A stretch of DNA of 64,000 bases from NCBI GenBank assembly GCA_035456465.1, contig DATIDD010000018.1, positions 62,001 to 126,000 of the forward strand, in the 5' to 3' direction. The notes beneath the pieces are model-generated. The model saw only the letters and a program-made list of their open reading frames with translations. It did no database searches and had not been told where the DNA came from. Each line of letters starts with the position of its first letter. Positions within the stretch are counted from its first letter, which is position 1. The translations under genes and the position numbers were made by a program. Positions 49,751 to 58,468 of this stretch are shown here, piece by piece. This DNA comes from DATHTC01 sp035456465 (GTDB taxonomy: Bacteria > Actinomycetota > Thermoleophilia > Gaiellales > Gaiellaceae).

Positions 49751-50709
49751 CCGACGCGCTGCTCGAGGTCGCCGACCTCTCGGTGCGCTTCGACACGGAT
49801 GACGGCCCGATCCACGCCGTCGACCGGTTGTCCTTCTCGCTGGCGGCTCGCGAGGTGCTCGGCATCGTCGGCGAGTCCGGGTGCGGCAAGTCCGTGACGA
49901 TGATGTCGCTGCTCCGGCTGTTGCCGCCGACCGCGGCGGTGACCGGGACGGCGCTGTTCGAGGGACGCGACCTGCTCGCCGCCCCGGCGGCGTCGCTGCG
50001 CCGGATCCGCGGCCGCGAGATCTCGTTCGTGTTCCAGGAGCCCGCCACCTCGCTCAACCCGGCGTTCACGGTCGGGCGGCAGATCGGCGAGGTGCTGCAG
50101 CGTCATCTCGGGCTCTCGCGGCAGCAGGCGCGCCGTCGGACCGTGGAGCTGCTCGACGTCGTCCGGATCCCGGCGCCGGCGCGGCGGGTCGACGAGTACC
50201 CGCACCAGCTCTCCGGCGGCATGCGGCAGCGCGTGATGATCGCGATGGCGCTGGCCTGCGACCCGAAGATCCTGATCGCGGACGAGCCGACGACGGCGCT
50301 CGACGTGACCATCCAGGCCGGGATCCTCGACCTGCTGCGGGACCTGCGCGAGCGACTCGGGATGGCGATCGTGCTGATCACGCACAACCTGGGCGTCGTC
50401 GCCGACATCGCCGACCGCGTCGTCGTCATGTACGCCGGGCGAAAGGCCGAGGAGGCGCCCGTCCGCGAGCTCTTCGCGCACCCGCAGCACCCGTACACGA
50501 TCGGGCTGCTCGGCGCGATCCCCCGTCGCGGCGTCGCGCGGCTGCGCGAGATCCCGGGGCTCGTGCCGTCGCTCTCGGAGCCGGTTCCCCACTGCGCCTT
50601 CGCGCCGCGCTGCCCGCGCGCGGACGAGACGTCGCGGACGCAGGTGCCGGTGCTGCGCGAGATCCGTCCCTCGCACCTGGTCGCGTGCTTCCATCCGGGG
50701 AGCGAATGA
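49747..50709 (+). CDS. ABC transporter ATPase, DppD type
   Basis: 320 residues: Walker A GESGCGKSV, Q-loop FVFQEPATSLNPA, signature LSGGMRQRVMIAMAL, Walker B ILIADEPTTALD and switch His in LITHNLGVV. The C-terminal oligopeptide-transporter extension carries FAPRCPRA and CFHP cysteines, which in the family can bind an iron-sulfur centre. Starts in the GTGA overlap with DppC and ends in an ATGA overlap with DppF. Confidence 0.94.
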   Translation: MTDALLEVADLSVRFDTDDGPIHAVDRLSFSLAAREVLGIVGESGCGKSVTMMSLLRLLPPTAAVTGTALFEGRDLLAAPAASLRRIRGREISFVFQEPATSLNPAFTVGRQIGEVLQRHLGLSRQQARRRTVELLDVVRIPAPARRVDEYPHQLSGGMRQRVMIAMALACDPKILIADEPTTALDVTIQAGILDLLRDLRERLGMAIVLITHNLGVVADIADRVVVMYAGRKAEEAPVRELFAHPQHPYTIGLLGAIPRRGVARLREIPGLVPSLSEPVPHCAFAPRCPRADETSRTQVPVLREIRPSHLVACFHPGSE

Positions 50710-51737
50710 CCGTCCAGCCGGTTCTCGAGGTCGAGGGCCTCGTCAAGCACTTCCACGTCGGCTCGCAGCTCCTCGGCGGCGGCGGCGTGGTCCACGCCGT
50801 CGACGGGGTGTCGCTCACGATCGGGCCGGGCGAGATGCTCGGCCTCGTCGGGGAGTCGGGCAGCGGCAAGTCGACCGTGGGGAACTGCATCGCGCGGCTC
50901 GTCGAGCCGACCGCGGGCACGATCCGGATCGGCGGCGTCGACGTCACGCACCTGTCGCGGCGGCAGATGCGGCCGCTGCGGCGCCAGGTGCACATGGTCT
51001 TCCAGGACCCGTACTCCTCGCTCAACCCGCGGATGACGTGCGGCCAGATCGTGGGGGAGCCGTTGCGGCTGCACCGGCTCGCCTCGCGCAGGGGCCTGGA
51101 CGCCCGAGTGGTGGAGCTGTTCAGGCAGGTGGGGCTGCGGCCGGAGCTCCGGCACCGGCATCCCCACGAGCTCTCGGGCGGCCAGCGGCAACGGGTCGGG
51201 CTCGCGCGGGCGCTCTCGGTCTCGCCGTCGCTGCTCATCGCCGACGAGCCGGTGTCCGCGCTCGACGTCTCCGTCCAGGCGGCGATCCTGAACCTGCTGC
51301 GCGACCTCCAGCAGGAGCTGGGCTTCTCGTGCCTGTTCATCACGCACGACCTCGCGACGGTCGAGTTCCTCTGCGACCGCGTCGCGGTCATGTACCTCGG
51401 CAAGATCGTCGAGGAGGCGTCGATGGAGGCGCTGTTCGCGTCGCCGATGCATCCGTACACGCAGGCCCTTCTCTCGGCGGCCGTCACCCCGGATCCCGAG
51501 CGGCAGCGCTCGCGGACGAGGATCGTGCTCGACGGCGACGTGCCGAGCCCGCTCGCGCCGCCCTCCGGCTGTCGCTTCCGGACGCGGTGCCCGCTCGCCG
51601 CGCAGTCGGCGCCGCGGTCGGAGGACGAGGAGCCGGCGCTGCGGCAGGTCGCCCCGGGCCACTCGGTCGCGTGCCACCTGGTCGAGGCCGGCGGCGAGGC
51701 GCCGGCCCTCCGGGATCTCGCGACGGGTCGCGCGTGA
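50706..51737 (+). CDS. ABC transporter ATPase, DppF type
   Basis: 343 residues: Walker A GESGSGKSTVGNC, Q-loop MVFQDPYSSLNPR, signature HELSGGQRQRVGLARAL, Walker B LLIADEPVSALDVS and switch His in FITHDLATV. The C-terminus holds GCRFRTRCPLA as in the OppF/DppF extension. Starts ATGA over the DppD stop; its stop overlaps the gamma-glutamyltransferase start (GTGA). It pairs with DppD to energise import. Confidence 0.94.
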   Translation: MTVQPVLEVEGLVKHFHVGSQLLGGGGVVHAVDGVSLTIGPGEMLGLVGESGSGKSTVGNCIARLVEPTAGTIRIGGVDVTHLSRRQMRPLRRQVHMVFQDPYSSLNPRMTCGQIVGEPLRLHRLASRRGLDARVVELFRQVGLRPELRHRHPHELSGGQRQRVGLARALSVSPSLLIADEPVSALDVSVQAAILNLLRDLQQELGFSCLFITHDLATVEFLCDRVAVMYLGKIVEEASMEALFASPMHPYTQALLSAAVTPDPERQRSRTRIVLDGDVPSPLAPPSGCRFRTRCPLAAQSAPRSEDEEPALRQVAPGHSVACHLVEAGGEAPALRDLATGRA

Positions 51738-53431
51738 CGTTCACCACGCGGCCGGAGCTGCGCGGCACCTTCGGCATGGTCGCCTCGACCCACTGGCTGG
51801 CGACGGCGGCCGGCATGGCCGTCCTCGAGCGTGGTGGGAACGCGTTCGACGCCGCCGTCGCGACCGGGTTCACGCTCCAGGTCGTGGAGCCGCACCTGAA
51901 CGGGCCGGGCGGCGACCTCCCGGCCGTGTTCTGGTCGGCCGACCGCGGCGAGCCACTCGTGCTCTGCGCCCAGGGGGTCTCGCCGGCGGCGGCGACGATC
52001 GACCGCTTCCGCGCGGAGGGGCTGGAGCTCGTGCCCGGGACCGGCCTCCTCGCCGCCTGCGTCCCCGGGGCCTTCGGCGGCTGGCTGGCGCTCCTCGCGG
52101 AGTTCGGCACCTGGCGGCTCGCCGATGTGCTCGAGCTCGCGATCGGGTACGCCGAATCCGGCTATCCGGTCGTGCCCGGGATCCCGGCGACGATCTCGAG
52201 CGTGGAGGAGCTCCTGCGCGGCTGGCCCGGCTCGGCCGAGCTGTACCTGCCGCCGCCGGCGGCGGGGTCGCTGTTCCGGAACCGCGCTCTGGCCGCGACG
52301 TACCGCCGGCTCGTCGCGGACTCGCGGGGCGGCTCCCGGGAGCAGGAGCTCGAGCGGGCGCGCGCGCTCTTCTACGAGGGCTTCGTCGCCGAGACGATCG
52401 ACCGCTTCTCGCGCGGAAACGGCGGGCTCCTCACGGGTGACGACCTCGCGTCCTGGCGCGCGACGCTCGAGCCGGCCGTCACCTTCGACTTCGGCGGCCT
52501 CACCGTCTGCAAGACGCCGGCCTGGGGGCAGGGGCCGGTGTTCCTGCAGCAGCTCGCCCTGCTCGCGGGCTTCGATCTCGCCGGGCACTCCGACGCCGAG
52601 TACGTGCACACCGTCGTCGAGTGCGCGAAGCTCGCGCTCGCCGACCGCGAGGCGTTCTACGGCGACGCCCCCGGCGCCGACGTCCCGCTCGAGCGGCTGC
52701 TGTCGGCCGAGTACAACGACGAGCGGCGCACGCTGGTGGGCGACGCCGCCTCGGAGGAGCTGCGCCCCGGCGGCGGCCGCCTGCCGCGCCTCGTCGCCGC
52801 GCAGGCGCAGGCCGGCAGCGGCGAGCCCACCGCGAGCTTCGCCGGCCGCGGCGACACCGTCCACCTCGACGTCGCCGACCGGTGGGGGAACCTCCTCTCG
52901 GCCACGCCGAGCGGCGGCTGGCTCCAGAGCTCGCCGGTCATCCCCGAGCTCGGTTGGCCGCTCGGGACGCGGGCGCAGATGTTCTGGCTGGAGGAGGGCC
53001 TGCCGTCGTCGCTCGAGCCGCGAACGCGGCCGCGGACGACGCTCTCGCCGACGCTGGCGCTTCGCGACGGCGAGCCGTGCCTCGCCTTCGGCACGCCGGG
53101 CGGCGACCAGCAGGACCAGTGGTCGTTGCACGTGTTCCTCCGCCACGTCGTCTACGGCGACGACCTGCAGGCGGCGATCGACGCGCCCTCGTTCCACACG
53201 GACCACGCGCCGTCGTCGTTCTTCCCGCGGCAGGCGCAGCCGCGGTCGCTCCGCCTCGAGTCGCGCTGGGGCGACGGCGTGGCGGGCGAGCTGCGCCGCC
53301 GCGGCCACCTGGTGGAGGTCGCCGGCCCGTGGTCGCTCGGGCGCGTCACCGCCGTCGGTCGCGAGCCCGACGGCACGTTGAAGGCCGCAGCCAATCCGCG
53401 CGGGATGCAGGGATACGCCGCGGGCAGGTGA
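51734..53431 (+). CDS. ggt: Gamma-glutamyltransferase
   Basis: 565 residues of the gamma-glutamyltranspeptidase family, N-terminal nucleophile hydrolases that cleave the gamma-glutamyl bond. MVASTHWLATAAGMAVLERGGNAFDAAVATGFTLQVVEPHLNGPGGD opens the family pattern. The autocleavage Thr is in GRGDTVHLDVADRWGN near residue 373, and the TPGGDQQDQW region holds substrate contacts. No signal peptide is present, so it should act in the cytoplasm on imported gamma-glutamyl compounds, unlike the periplasmic enterobacterial form. GTG 51734 overlaps the DppF stop. The operon therefore couples uptake and breakdown. A strong hairpin (53492-53521) follows. Confidence 0.92.
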   Translation: MTFTTRPELRGTFGMVASTHWLATAAGMAVLERGGNAFDAAVATGFTLQVVEPHLNGPGGDLPAVFWSADRGEPLVLCAQGVSPAAATIDRFRAEGLELVPGTGLLAACVPGAFGGWLALLAEFGTWRLADVLELAIGYAESGYPVVPGIPATISSVEELLRGWPGSAELYLPPPAAGSLFRNRALAATYRRLVADSRGGSREQELERARALFYEGFVAETIDRFSRGNGGLLTGDDLASWRATLEPAVTFDFGGLTVCKTPAWGQGPVFLQQLALLAGFDLAGHSDAEYVHTVVECAKLALADREAFYGDAPGADVPLERLLSAEYNDERRTLVGDAASEELRPGGGRLPRLVAAQAQAGSGEPTASFAGRGDTVHLDVADRWGNLLSATPSGGWLQSSPVIPELGWPLGTRAQMFWLEEGLPSSLEPRTRPRTTLSPTLALRDGEPCLAFGTPGGDQQDQWSLHVFLRHVVYGDDLQAAIDAPSFHTDHAPSSFFPRQAQPRSLRLESRWGDGVAGELRRRGHLVEVAGPWSLGRVTAVGREPDGTLKAAANPRGMQGYAAGR

Positions 53432-53491
53432 GCCGCCGGCGGCGGGCGTCGAGACGAGCTGCGTCGACGCAGGCCGCGGGCTCCCGGACGA

Positions 53492-53521
53492 CGAGAGGGG
53501 CTCCGCTCGGAGCCCCTCTCG
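53492..53521. terminator. 13-bp bidirectional hairpin terminator
   Basis: CGAGAGGGGCTCC pairs with GGAGCCCCTCTCG around a four-base loop. It lies between the convergent gamma-glutamyltransferase and Ig-like genes. Confidence 0.8.
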
Positions 53522-53544
53522 CGACCTCGTGTGGGCGCGGCGCG

Positions 53545-54690
53545 CTAGCGGGCGACGCGCAGGACGAGCGTCCTGCGCGCGACGACGCCGAGCGCGTCGC
53601 GTGCGGCGATCGTCACGCGCCGGGTGCCGACCGCGCGGGCGACGCCGGCGAGCGTGCCCGTGCGGGCGTCGAGGCGGATGCCGGCCGGCAGCGGCCCGCG
53701 GACGAGTTGCCAGCGGACGGCGCCGACCCCGCCGCGCTTCGCCAGCTTCACGCGGTACCGCGCGCCCAGCTTCGCCGTCGCGAGCCTCCGCGTCGCGACC
53801 GCGAGTCGTGGCGCGACGCTGACCGCGACCGTCGTCGACGCCGAGTAACCGACGGCGTCGGTCGCGGCGAGGGTGGCCGAGAACGACCCGGCCGCCGTGG
53901 GCGTGCCGCTGAGCGCGCCGGTCGCGGCGTCGAGCGTCACCCCGGCGGGAAGCGAGCCCTGGGCGACCGACCACGCGATCGGCTGCGCGCCGCCGCTCGT
54001 CCCGACGGTGGCCTTGAACGGTACGCCGACCTCCGAGGCGCCGGCGGCCGGAGCCGAGAGCGCGAGCGGCGCCGCGACGACGAAGGTGAACTCCCTCGTG
54101 CCGACGCGCTTCGGGCCCGGGTCCTGGACGCGGGCCGTGAACGTGTACGACCCCGGCGCGGCGGCCGTGCCGGCGAGCACGCCCTGGGGCGTCAGCGACA
54201 GGCCCGGCGGCAGGCTGCCCGCTCCGACCGACCACGAGAGCGATCCGCCGCCCGAGGCCGAGAGCGTGGTCGAGAACGCGGCGCCCGCCCGGACGGGGCC
54301 GAGCGCGGGCGTGGTCACGACCAGCTGCGGGAGCACGCGGATGTGGAAGTCGGCCTGCGAGGGCGTGCTGTTGCAGGCCAGCGGCCCCGGCTCGCCGTCG
54401 GTCAGCTCGACGAAGAAGTGGTAGTCGCCCGGCGCCGTCGGGACGCCGCGCAGCTCGCCGGTCTTGCGGTCGAGCACGAGGCCGGGCGGGAACGGCGCCG
54501 AGCCCGCGGCGAGATGGAAGTCGTACGACGGCGGGCAGCCCTCCTCGCCGATGAACTGGTGCGAGTACGGCTGGCCGACGACGGCGTCGGCAAGGACGTT
54601 CGGCTCGCCCTCGATGTCGAGGGCGGAGGCGGCGGGCACGGCCAGGATGCCGAGCACGGCGACGAGCACGAGCAGGCGGAGACTGCGCAT
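53545..54690 (-). CDS. Secreted protein with Ig-like (putative Ig/He_PIG) repeats
   Basis: 381 residues. Signal peptide (LRLLVLVAVLGILAVPAASA). Four Ig-like units of about 85 residues follow with the consensus LPPGLSLTPQGVLAGTAAAPGSYTFTARVQD, LPAGVTLDAATGALSGTPTAAGSFSATL and LPAGIRLDARTGTLAGVARAVG, typical of He_PIG repeats in bacterial adhesins and surface proteins. Two cysteines lie in the first unit. No anchoring signal, so it may be secreted. Ligand unknown. It is monocistronic with a shared terminator. A divergent gene (helD) starts 95 bases away. Confidence 0.82.
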   Translation of the reverse strand: MRSLRLLVLVAVLGILAVPAASALDIEGEPNVLADAVVGQPYSHQFIGEEGCPPSYDFHLAAGSAPFPPGLVLDRKTGELRGVPTAPGDYHFFVELTDGEPGPLACNSTPSQADFHIRVLPQLVVTTPALGPVRAGAAFSTTLSASGGGSLSWSVGAGSLPPGLSLTPQGVLAGTAAAPGSYTFTARVQDPGPKRVGTREFTFVVAAPLALSAPAAGASEVGVPFKATVGTSGGAQPIAWSVAQGSLPAGVTLDAATGALSGTPTAAGSFSATLAATDAVGYSASTTVAVSVAPRLAVATRRLATAKLGARYRVKLAKRGGVGAVRWQLVRGPLPAGIRLDARTGTLAGVARAVGTRRVTIAARDALGVVARRTLVLRVAR

Positions 54691-54770
54691 TGAACCCCCA
54701 GGTCGGCGAGACGAGCGCGCCGAGGCTAGCAGCCGTCGGAGACGGACGATTCGCCGTTTGACAGTCCCTT

Positions 54771-54776
54771 TACGCT
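54771..54776 (+). promoter_or_regulatory. -10 element of helD
   Basis: TACGCT, nine bases before ATG 54786. No ribosome binding site is seen, so transcription may start at or within a few bases of the start codon. Confidence 0.45.
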
Positions 54777-54785
54777 CGATGCGGG

Positions 54786-56762
54786 ATGTCCCATCCGGAG
54801 CTGGCGGCCGAGCAGGCGTACGTCGACCGCGCCTACGAGCAGCTCGAGCGGATGCGGCAGACGGTCGCCGGGGCTGCCGACACGGCCGACGGCGAGGTCG
54901 CCGCGCTCGCGCTCGAGGCCTGGGCGCGCCGGCGCCTGCGGACGTTCGAGGACGCCGACCGCGGGCTCTGCTTCGGGCGTCTCGACCTCGAGGGCGACGT
55001 CCGGCCGCTCTACGTCGGGCGCCGCTGGGTGCACGACGAGGGCCACGAGATCCTCGTCGTCAACTGGCAGGCGCCCGCCGCACGCCCGTTCTACACCGCC
55101 ACGCCGGTCGAGCCGCAGCGCGTCCGCCTGCGCCGCCGCTTCCGCACCCACGGCCGGCGACTCCTGGGCCTCAGCGACGAGACCCTCGACGGGACGCAGC
55201 TCGAGGGGGCGGCCGTCTCCGACTTCCTGCTGGAGGAGCTCGAGCGCACGCGCGAGGGGCGCATGCGGGACATCGTCGCCACGATCCAGGCCGACCAGTA
55301 CCGCCTGATCACGGCCGACCCGAAGGGAGCGCTGGTCGTCCAGGGCGGGCCTGGTACCGGGAAGACGGCCGTCGGCCTCCACCGCGCGTCGTGGCTGCTC
55401 TACACCCACCGTCGGGAGCTCGGCCGTCGCGGCGTGCTCGTCGTCGGGCCGAATCCGACGTTCATGGACTACGTCTCGCACGTGCTCCCGTCGCTCGGCG
55501 AGGACGCGGTCGAGCAGCGCGCCGTCGGCGAGCTGCTCGACGGGGTGGGGGCGACGCGGGAGGAGGCGACCGACGTTGCGCGGCTGAAGGGCGACCTCCG
55601 GCTCGCCGAGGTCGTGAGCCGGGCCGTCGAGCGCGCCCTGGTGCGCGCGCCCGAGCCGCTCGTGCTCACGGTCGACGGCGCGATCGTGTCGGTCGAGGAG
55701 CCGGACGTGGCGGCGCTCCTCGAGGAGGCGCTCGCGTCGGCCGACGGGCTGCAACCGGCGAAGGAGCGGTTTCGCTCGCTGCTCCTGCGTCGCTTCTACG
55801 CCCGCTACGCGCGGCGCCTCGGCGGCGAGGCCTACCTCGGCTTCGACGAGCTGGAGGCGGTGCTCCGCCGGGGCGGGTTCCTGACCCGGTACCTCGACCG
55901 CGTCCTGCGGCTGCCGAAGCCGGACGCGCTCGTCCGTCGGCTGCTGACCTCGCCGACGGCCCTGGCGGACGCGGGCGAGGGCGTGCTCGAGCCGGCCGAG
56001 CTCCGGCTGCTCCTGCAGGACCGTCCGCGGCGCGCGGCGGAGCTCGAGTGGAGCGTCCACGACCTGCCGCTGCTCGACGAGGCGCGCGCGCTCGTGGAAG
56101 GGCCGCCGCGCCGGTCCGGCCACGTGATCGTGGACGAGGCCCAGGACCTCTCGCCGATGCAGCTGCGGATGGTCGCGCGGCGCGCCGCACACGGGCTGAC
56201 GATCCTCGGCGACGTGGCGCAGGGCACCGGCCCGGTCGCCTACGCCGGCTGGGACGAGCTCGCCGCCCACCTTCCCGCCGGCGTGGACGTCCGCGTCGAG
56301 GAGCTGCGCCACGCCTACCGCGTCCCGGCCGAGATCATGGAGCTGTCGCTGCCGCTGCTCGACCTGATCGCGCCGCGCGTCGAGCGGCCGCTCGCCTACC
56401 GCACCGGGGCGGCGCCGCCGCGAGGCCGGCGCGTGGAGGCCGGTGCCCTGCTCGCGGAGGCGCTGCGGGAGGCCGGGGCGCTGGCCGAGCAGGACGGGCT
56501 GATCGCGGTGATCGCGCCGGCCTCGCTCGCCGCGGAGGCGCCGGCGGCCGACGCGTTCGACGAGACGTCGATCCCGGTGCTGACCGCCCGGAGCGCGAAG
56601 GGCCTCGAGTTCGACCACGTGGTCGTCGTCGAGCCCGCGGCGATCGTCGAGGAAGCCGGCGAGCAGGGCCTCCGCGAGCTCTACGTCGCGCTCACGCGGC
56701 CGACGAGGACGCTCGTCGTCGTCCACGCCCGTCCGCTGCCCGCGCCGCTGCGGGCGCTCTGA
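54786..56762 (+). CDS. helD: HelD, RNA polymerase-recycling helicase-like ATPase
   Basis: 658 residues of the actinobacterial HelD group, superfamily I (UvrD-like) ATPases that enter RNA polymerase channels and release stalled enzyme. An N-terminal coiled-coil arm (residues 1-90, AAEQAYVDRAYEQLERMRQTV) precedes Walker A GGPGTGKTAVGLHR near residue 190, Walker B VIVDEAQDLSPMQLR near 455, and the late motifs LTARSAKGLEFDHVVVVEP and LYVALTRPTRTLVVVH. No DNA-helicase-specific domains are attached. Relatives can confer rifampicin tolerance. A -10 TACGCT 9 bases before ATG 54786 (54771-54776) suggests a near-leaderless message. Divergent from the Ig-like gene. Confidence 0.9.
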   Translation: MSHPELAAEQAYVDRAYEQLERMRQTVAGAADTADGEVAALALEAWARRRLRTFEDADRGLCFGRLDLEGDVRPLYVGRRWVHDEGHEILVVNWQAPAARPFYTATPVEPQRVRLRRRFRTHGRRLLGLSDETLDGTQLEGAAVSDFLLEELERTREGRMRDIVATIQADQYRLITADPKGALVVQGGPGTGKTAVGLHRASWLLYTHRRELGRRGVLVVGPNPTFMDYVSHVLPSLGEDAVEQRAVGELLDGVGATREEATDVARLKGDLRLAEVVSRAVERALVRAPEPLVLTVDGAIVSVEEPDVAALLEEALASADGLQPAKERFRSLLLRRFYARYARRLGGEAYLGFDELEAVLRRGGFLTRYLDRVLRLPKPDALVRRLLTSPTALADAGEGVLEPAELRLLLQDRPRRAAELEWSVHDLPLLDEARALVEGPPRRSGHVIVDEAQDLSPMQLRMVARRAAHGLTILGDVAQGTGPVAYAGWDELAAHLPAGVDVRVEELRHAYRVPAEIMELSLPLLDLIAPRVERPLAYRTGAAPPRGRRVEAGALLAEALREAGALAEQDGLIAVIAPASLAAEAPAADAFDETSIPVLTARSAKGLEFDHVVVVEPAAIVEEAGEQGLRELYVALTRPTRTLVVVHARPLPAPLRAL

Positions 56763-56772
56763 CCCGCGGCGG

Positions 56773-57237
56773 TCAACACGCCGGCGCCCGCGTGCGCCCC
56801 GCCGCGGCCGCGCGGCGGTAGTCGGCCACCCGCTCGAACGGGCGCCGCCCGTACACGTACACGCGGGCGAGCCCGCGGCGCAGCAGCTCGAGGCCGAGGT
56901 CCCGTCCGCCCGGCAGCTCGACGTAGGCCAGGAGCCGGCCGAAGCGGTCGCGCCGCGCCTGCGTCGAGTCGCCGCGGAGCGACACCCGACGGCGGAGCGC
57001 GAGCGACCGCGTCGCGGCGGCCGCCTCGTCGGCGCCGCAGTCGCCCAGCTCCGGCGTGTCGATGCCGAGCACGCGGACGCGCTCGCGCGCGCCGCCGTCG
57101 GCGAGCCGGACGACCAGCGTGTCGCCGTCGGCGACGCGAGACACCGTCGCCGCCACCTCGGTCGCGCCGTCGCCGCGGCACGCCGCGAGGAGCGCGACGG
57201 CCGTGCCGGCGGCGAGGGCGGCGCGCGCGTCAGGCAC
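56773..57237 (-). CDS. Lipoprotein micrococcal (thermo)nuclease
   Basis: 154 residues. A hydrophobic N-terminus ending LLAAC looks like a lipobox, so a membrane-anchored nuclease outside the cell. The SNase fold shows VSRVADGDTLVVRL, RVRVLGIDTPELGDC with the active-site Asp/Arg region, then RDRFGRLLAYVELPGGRDLGLELLRRGLARVYVY. It probably degrades environmental nucleic acids. GTG 57237 starts 8 bases inside the 3' end of the upstream ATP-grasp gene, so it belongs to that operon (rsgA-esterase-ATP-grasp-nuclease). Confidence 0.85.
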   Translation of the reverse strand: MPDARAALAAGTAVALLAACRGDGATEVAATVSRVADGDTLVVRLADGGARERVRVLGIDTPELGDCGADEAAAATRSLALRRRVSLRGDSTQARRDRFGRLLAYVELPGGRDLGLELLRRGLARVYVYGRRPFERVADYRRAAAAGRTRAPAC

Positions 57238-58468
57238 GCCGAGCGGCGCGGTCGCGCGCCGACGCGGCGAGGAGCCCGCGGTAGTGCGCGACCATCTGCT
57301 CGTGCTCGTGCGGCGGGAAGGTCGACGTGATCGTGTCGACGAGCACGCGGTCGAGCTCGGGCCCCGCGAACCACTCCGCCGCACGCTCGTCGAAGCCGGC
57401 GAGCGCGACGTCGCAGAACTCGCGGTAGGCATCGACCTGGAAGGACGCGTCGGCGATCCGCCGGTACGACGCGAGCTTCTCCGCGTACGAGCGCTGCTCG
57501 TCGTCGCTCACCTCCCAGTACGGCTCGAGGTCGAGCGAGACGCGCATCCGGCGGCCACTCGCGACGCAGAAGGCGCACCACTTCACGAGCGCCTCGAGTG
57601 CCCACGGGAAGTAGTAGTGCAACGAGATCAGCGACACGTCGGGCGAGGCGTTCGCGTAGTCGATCGGGTACACCTCGCCGCCCTTGACGATCGTCTCGCA
57701 CGAGTTGAACTCCCAGCCGAAGAACGCGTTCACGAGCCGCGAGATCGTCACGATCTCGTCGCCGTTCTCGGCCGACAGGAACGCGTGGTCGACCCGGTAC
57801 CGGTCGTGCATCGGCCGGTCGGGCTCGAACCGCATCGTCATCGTCTCGGCGCCGATCGAGAGGCTGCGGGCGAACACGTCGAAGTCCTCCACGGCCGCCT
57901 GCAGGTGCATCAGCCGCCGGCCCGACTCGTCGTAGCGCCGGTGGAGCTCGTCGGGCGAGCCGATCCGGGTCACCCCGATCCACTGGCCGCCGTCGAACGG
58001 CTTCATGTACAGCGGGTACCCGACGTGCGCGGCGACCTCCTCGAGGTCGAACGGCAGGTTGTACTTCGCCGCGGTGTAGGGGAAGCGCGGGTTGTCCGGC
58101 GGCTGCTTGTGGGGGAGCAGCCACGTCTCCGGCACCTTCAGCCCGAGCCGCATCATCGCGCAGTAGGCCGCGTGCTTCTCCATCGACTGGAAGGTGAACG
58201 GGTTGTTGAGCAGGTAGACGCCGTCCATCAGCGCCACCTTCTTCAGCCACTCGCGCGGGACGTAGTACCAGTACGCCAGCCGGTCGATCACGAGCGCATG
58301 GCGCGGGACGGCGCGGAGGTCGAACGGCTCGATCGTGACGCGCTCGGTCGTCAGCCGGTGGCGCTCGCCCCCGTGCTGGAACTCGCCGAGCAGCTCGACC
58401 AGCGCCTCGAACGCGCGCGGCCAGTCCTCCTCGGTCCCCAGGAGCAGGCCGACGAGGTGGCGCCTCAC
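57230..58468 (-). CDS. ATP-grasp carboxylate ligase-like protein
   Basis: 412 residues. N-terminal preATP-grasp part (MRRHLVGLLLGTEEDWPRAFEALVELL, VPRHALVIDRLAYWYYVPREWL), then the ATP-grasp core: YPLYMKPFDGGQWIGVTRI with the ATP lysine near residue 155, FARSLSIGAETMTMRFEPDRP, and the metal-binding acid/Asn pair in VYPIDYANASPDVSL near residue 275. The family joins a carboxylate to an amine using ATP. The product here is unknown. The stop of the upstream esterase overlaps its GTG start (GTGA), so the two probably act on one substrate. The arrangement after rsgA looks like a small uncharacterised biosynthetic operon. Confidence 0.75.
   Translation of the reverse strand: MRRHLVGLLLGTEEDWPRAFEALVELLGEFQHGGERHRLTTERVTIEPFDLRAVPRHALVIDRLAYWYYVPREWLKKVALMDGVYLLNNPFTFQSMEKHAAYCAMMRLGLKVPETWLLPHKQPPDNPRFPYTAAKYNLPFDLEEVAAHVGYPLYMKPFDGGQWIGVTRIGSPDELHRRYDESGRRLMHLQAAVEDFDVFARSLSIGAETMTMRFEPDRPMHDRYRVDHAFLSAENGDEIVTISRLVNAFFGWEFNSCETIVKGGEVYPIDYANASPDVSLISLHYYFPWALEALVKWCAFCVASGRRMRVSLDLEPYWEVSDDEQRSYAEKLASYRRIADASFQVDAYREFCDVALAGFDERAAEWFAGPELDRVLVDTITSTFPPHEHEQMVAHYRGLLAASARDRAARRA

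Noticed and set aside
54758..54776. TTGACA plus TACGCT promoter for helD
   Set aside because: The two elements are only 7 bases apart, too close for a sigma-70 -35/-10 pair; only the TACGCT -10 is kept.
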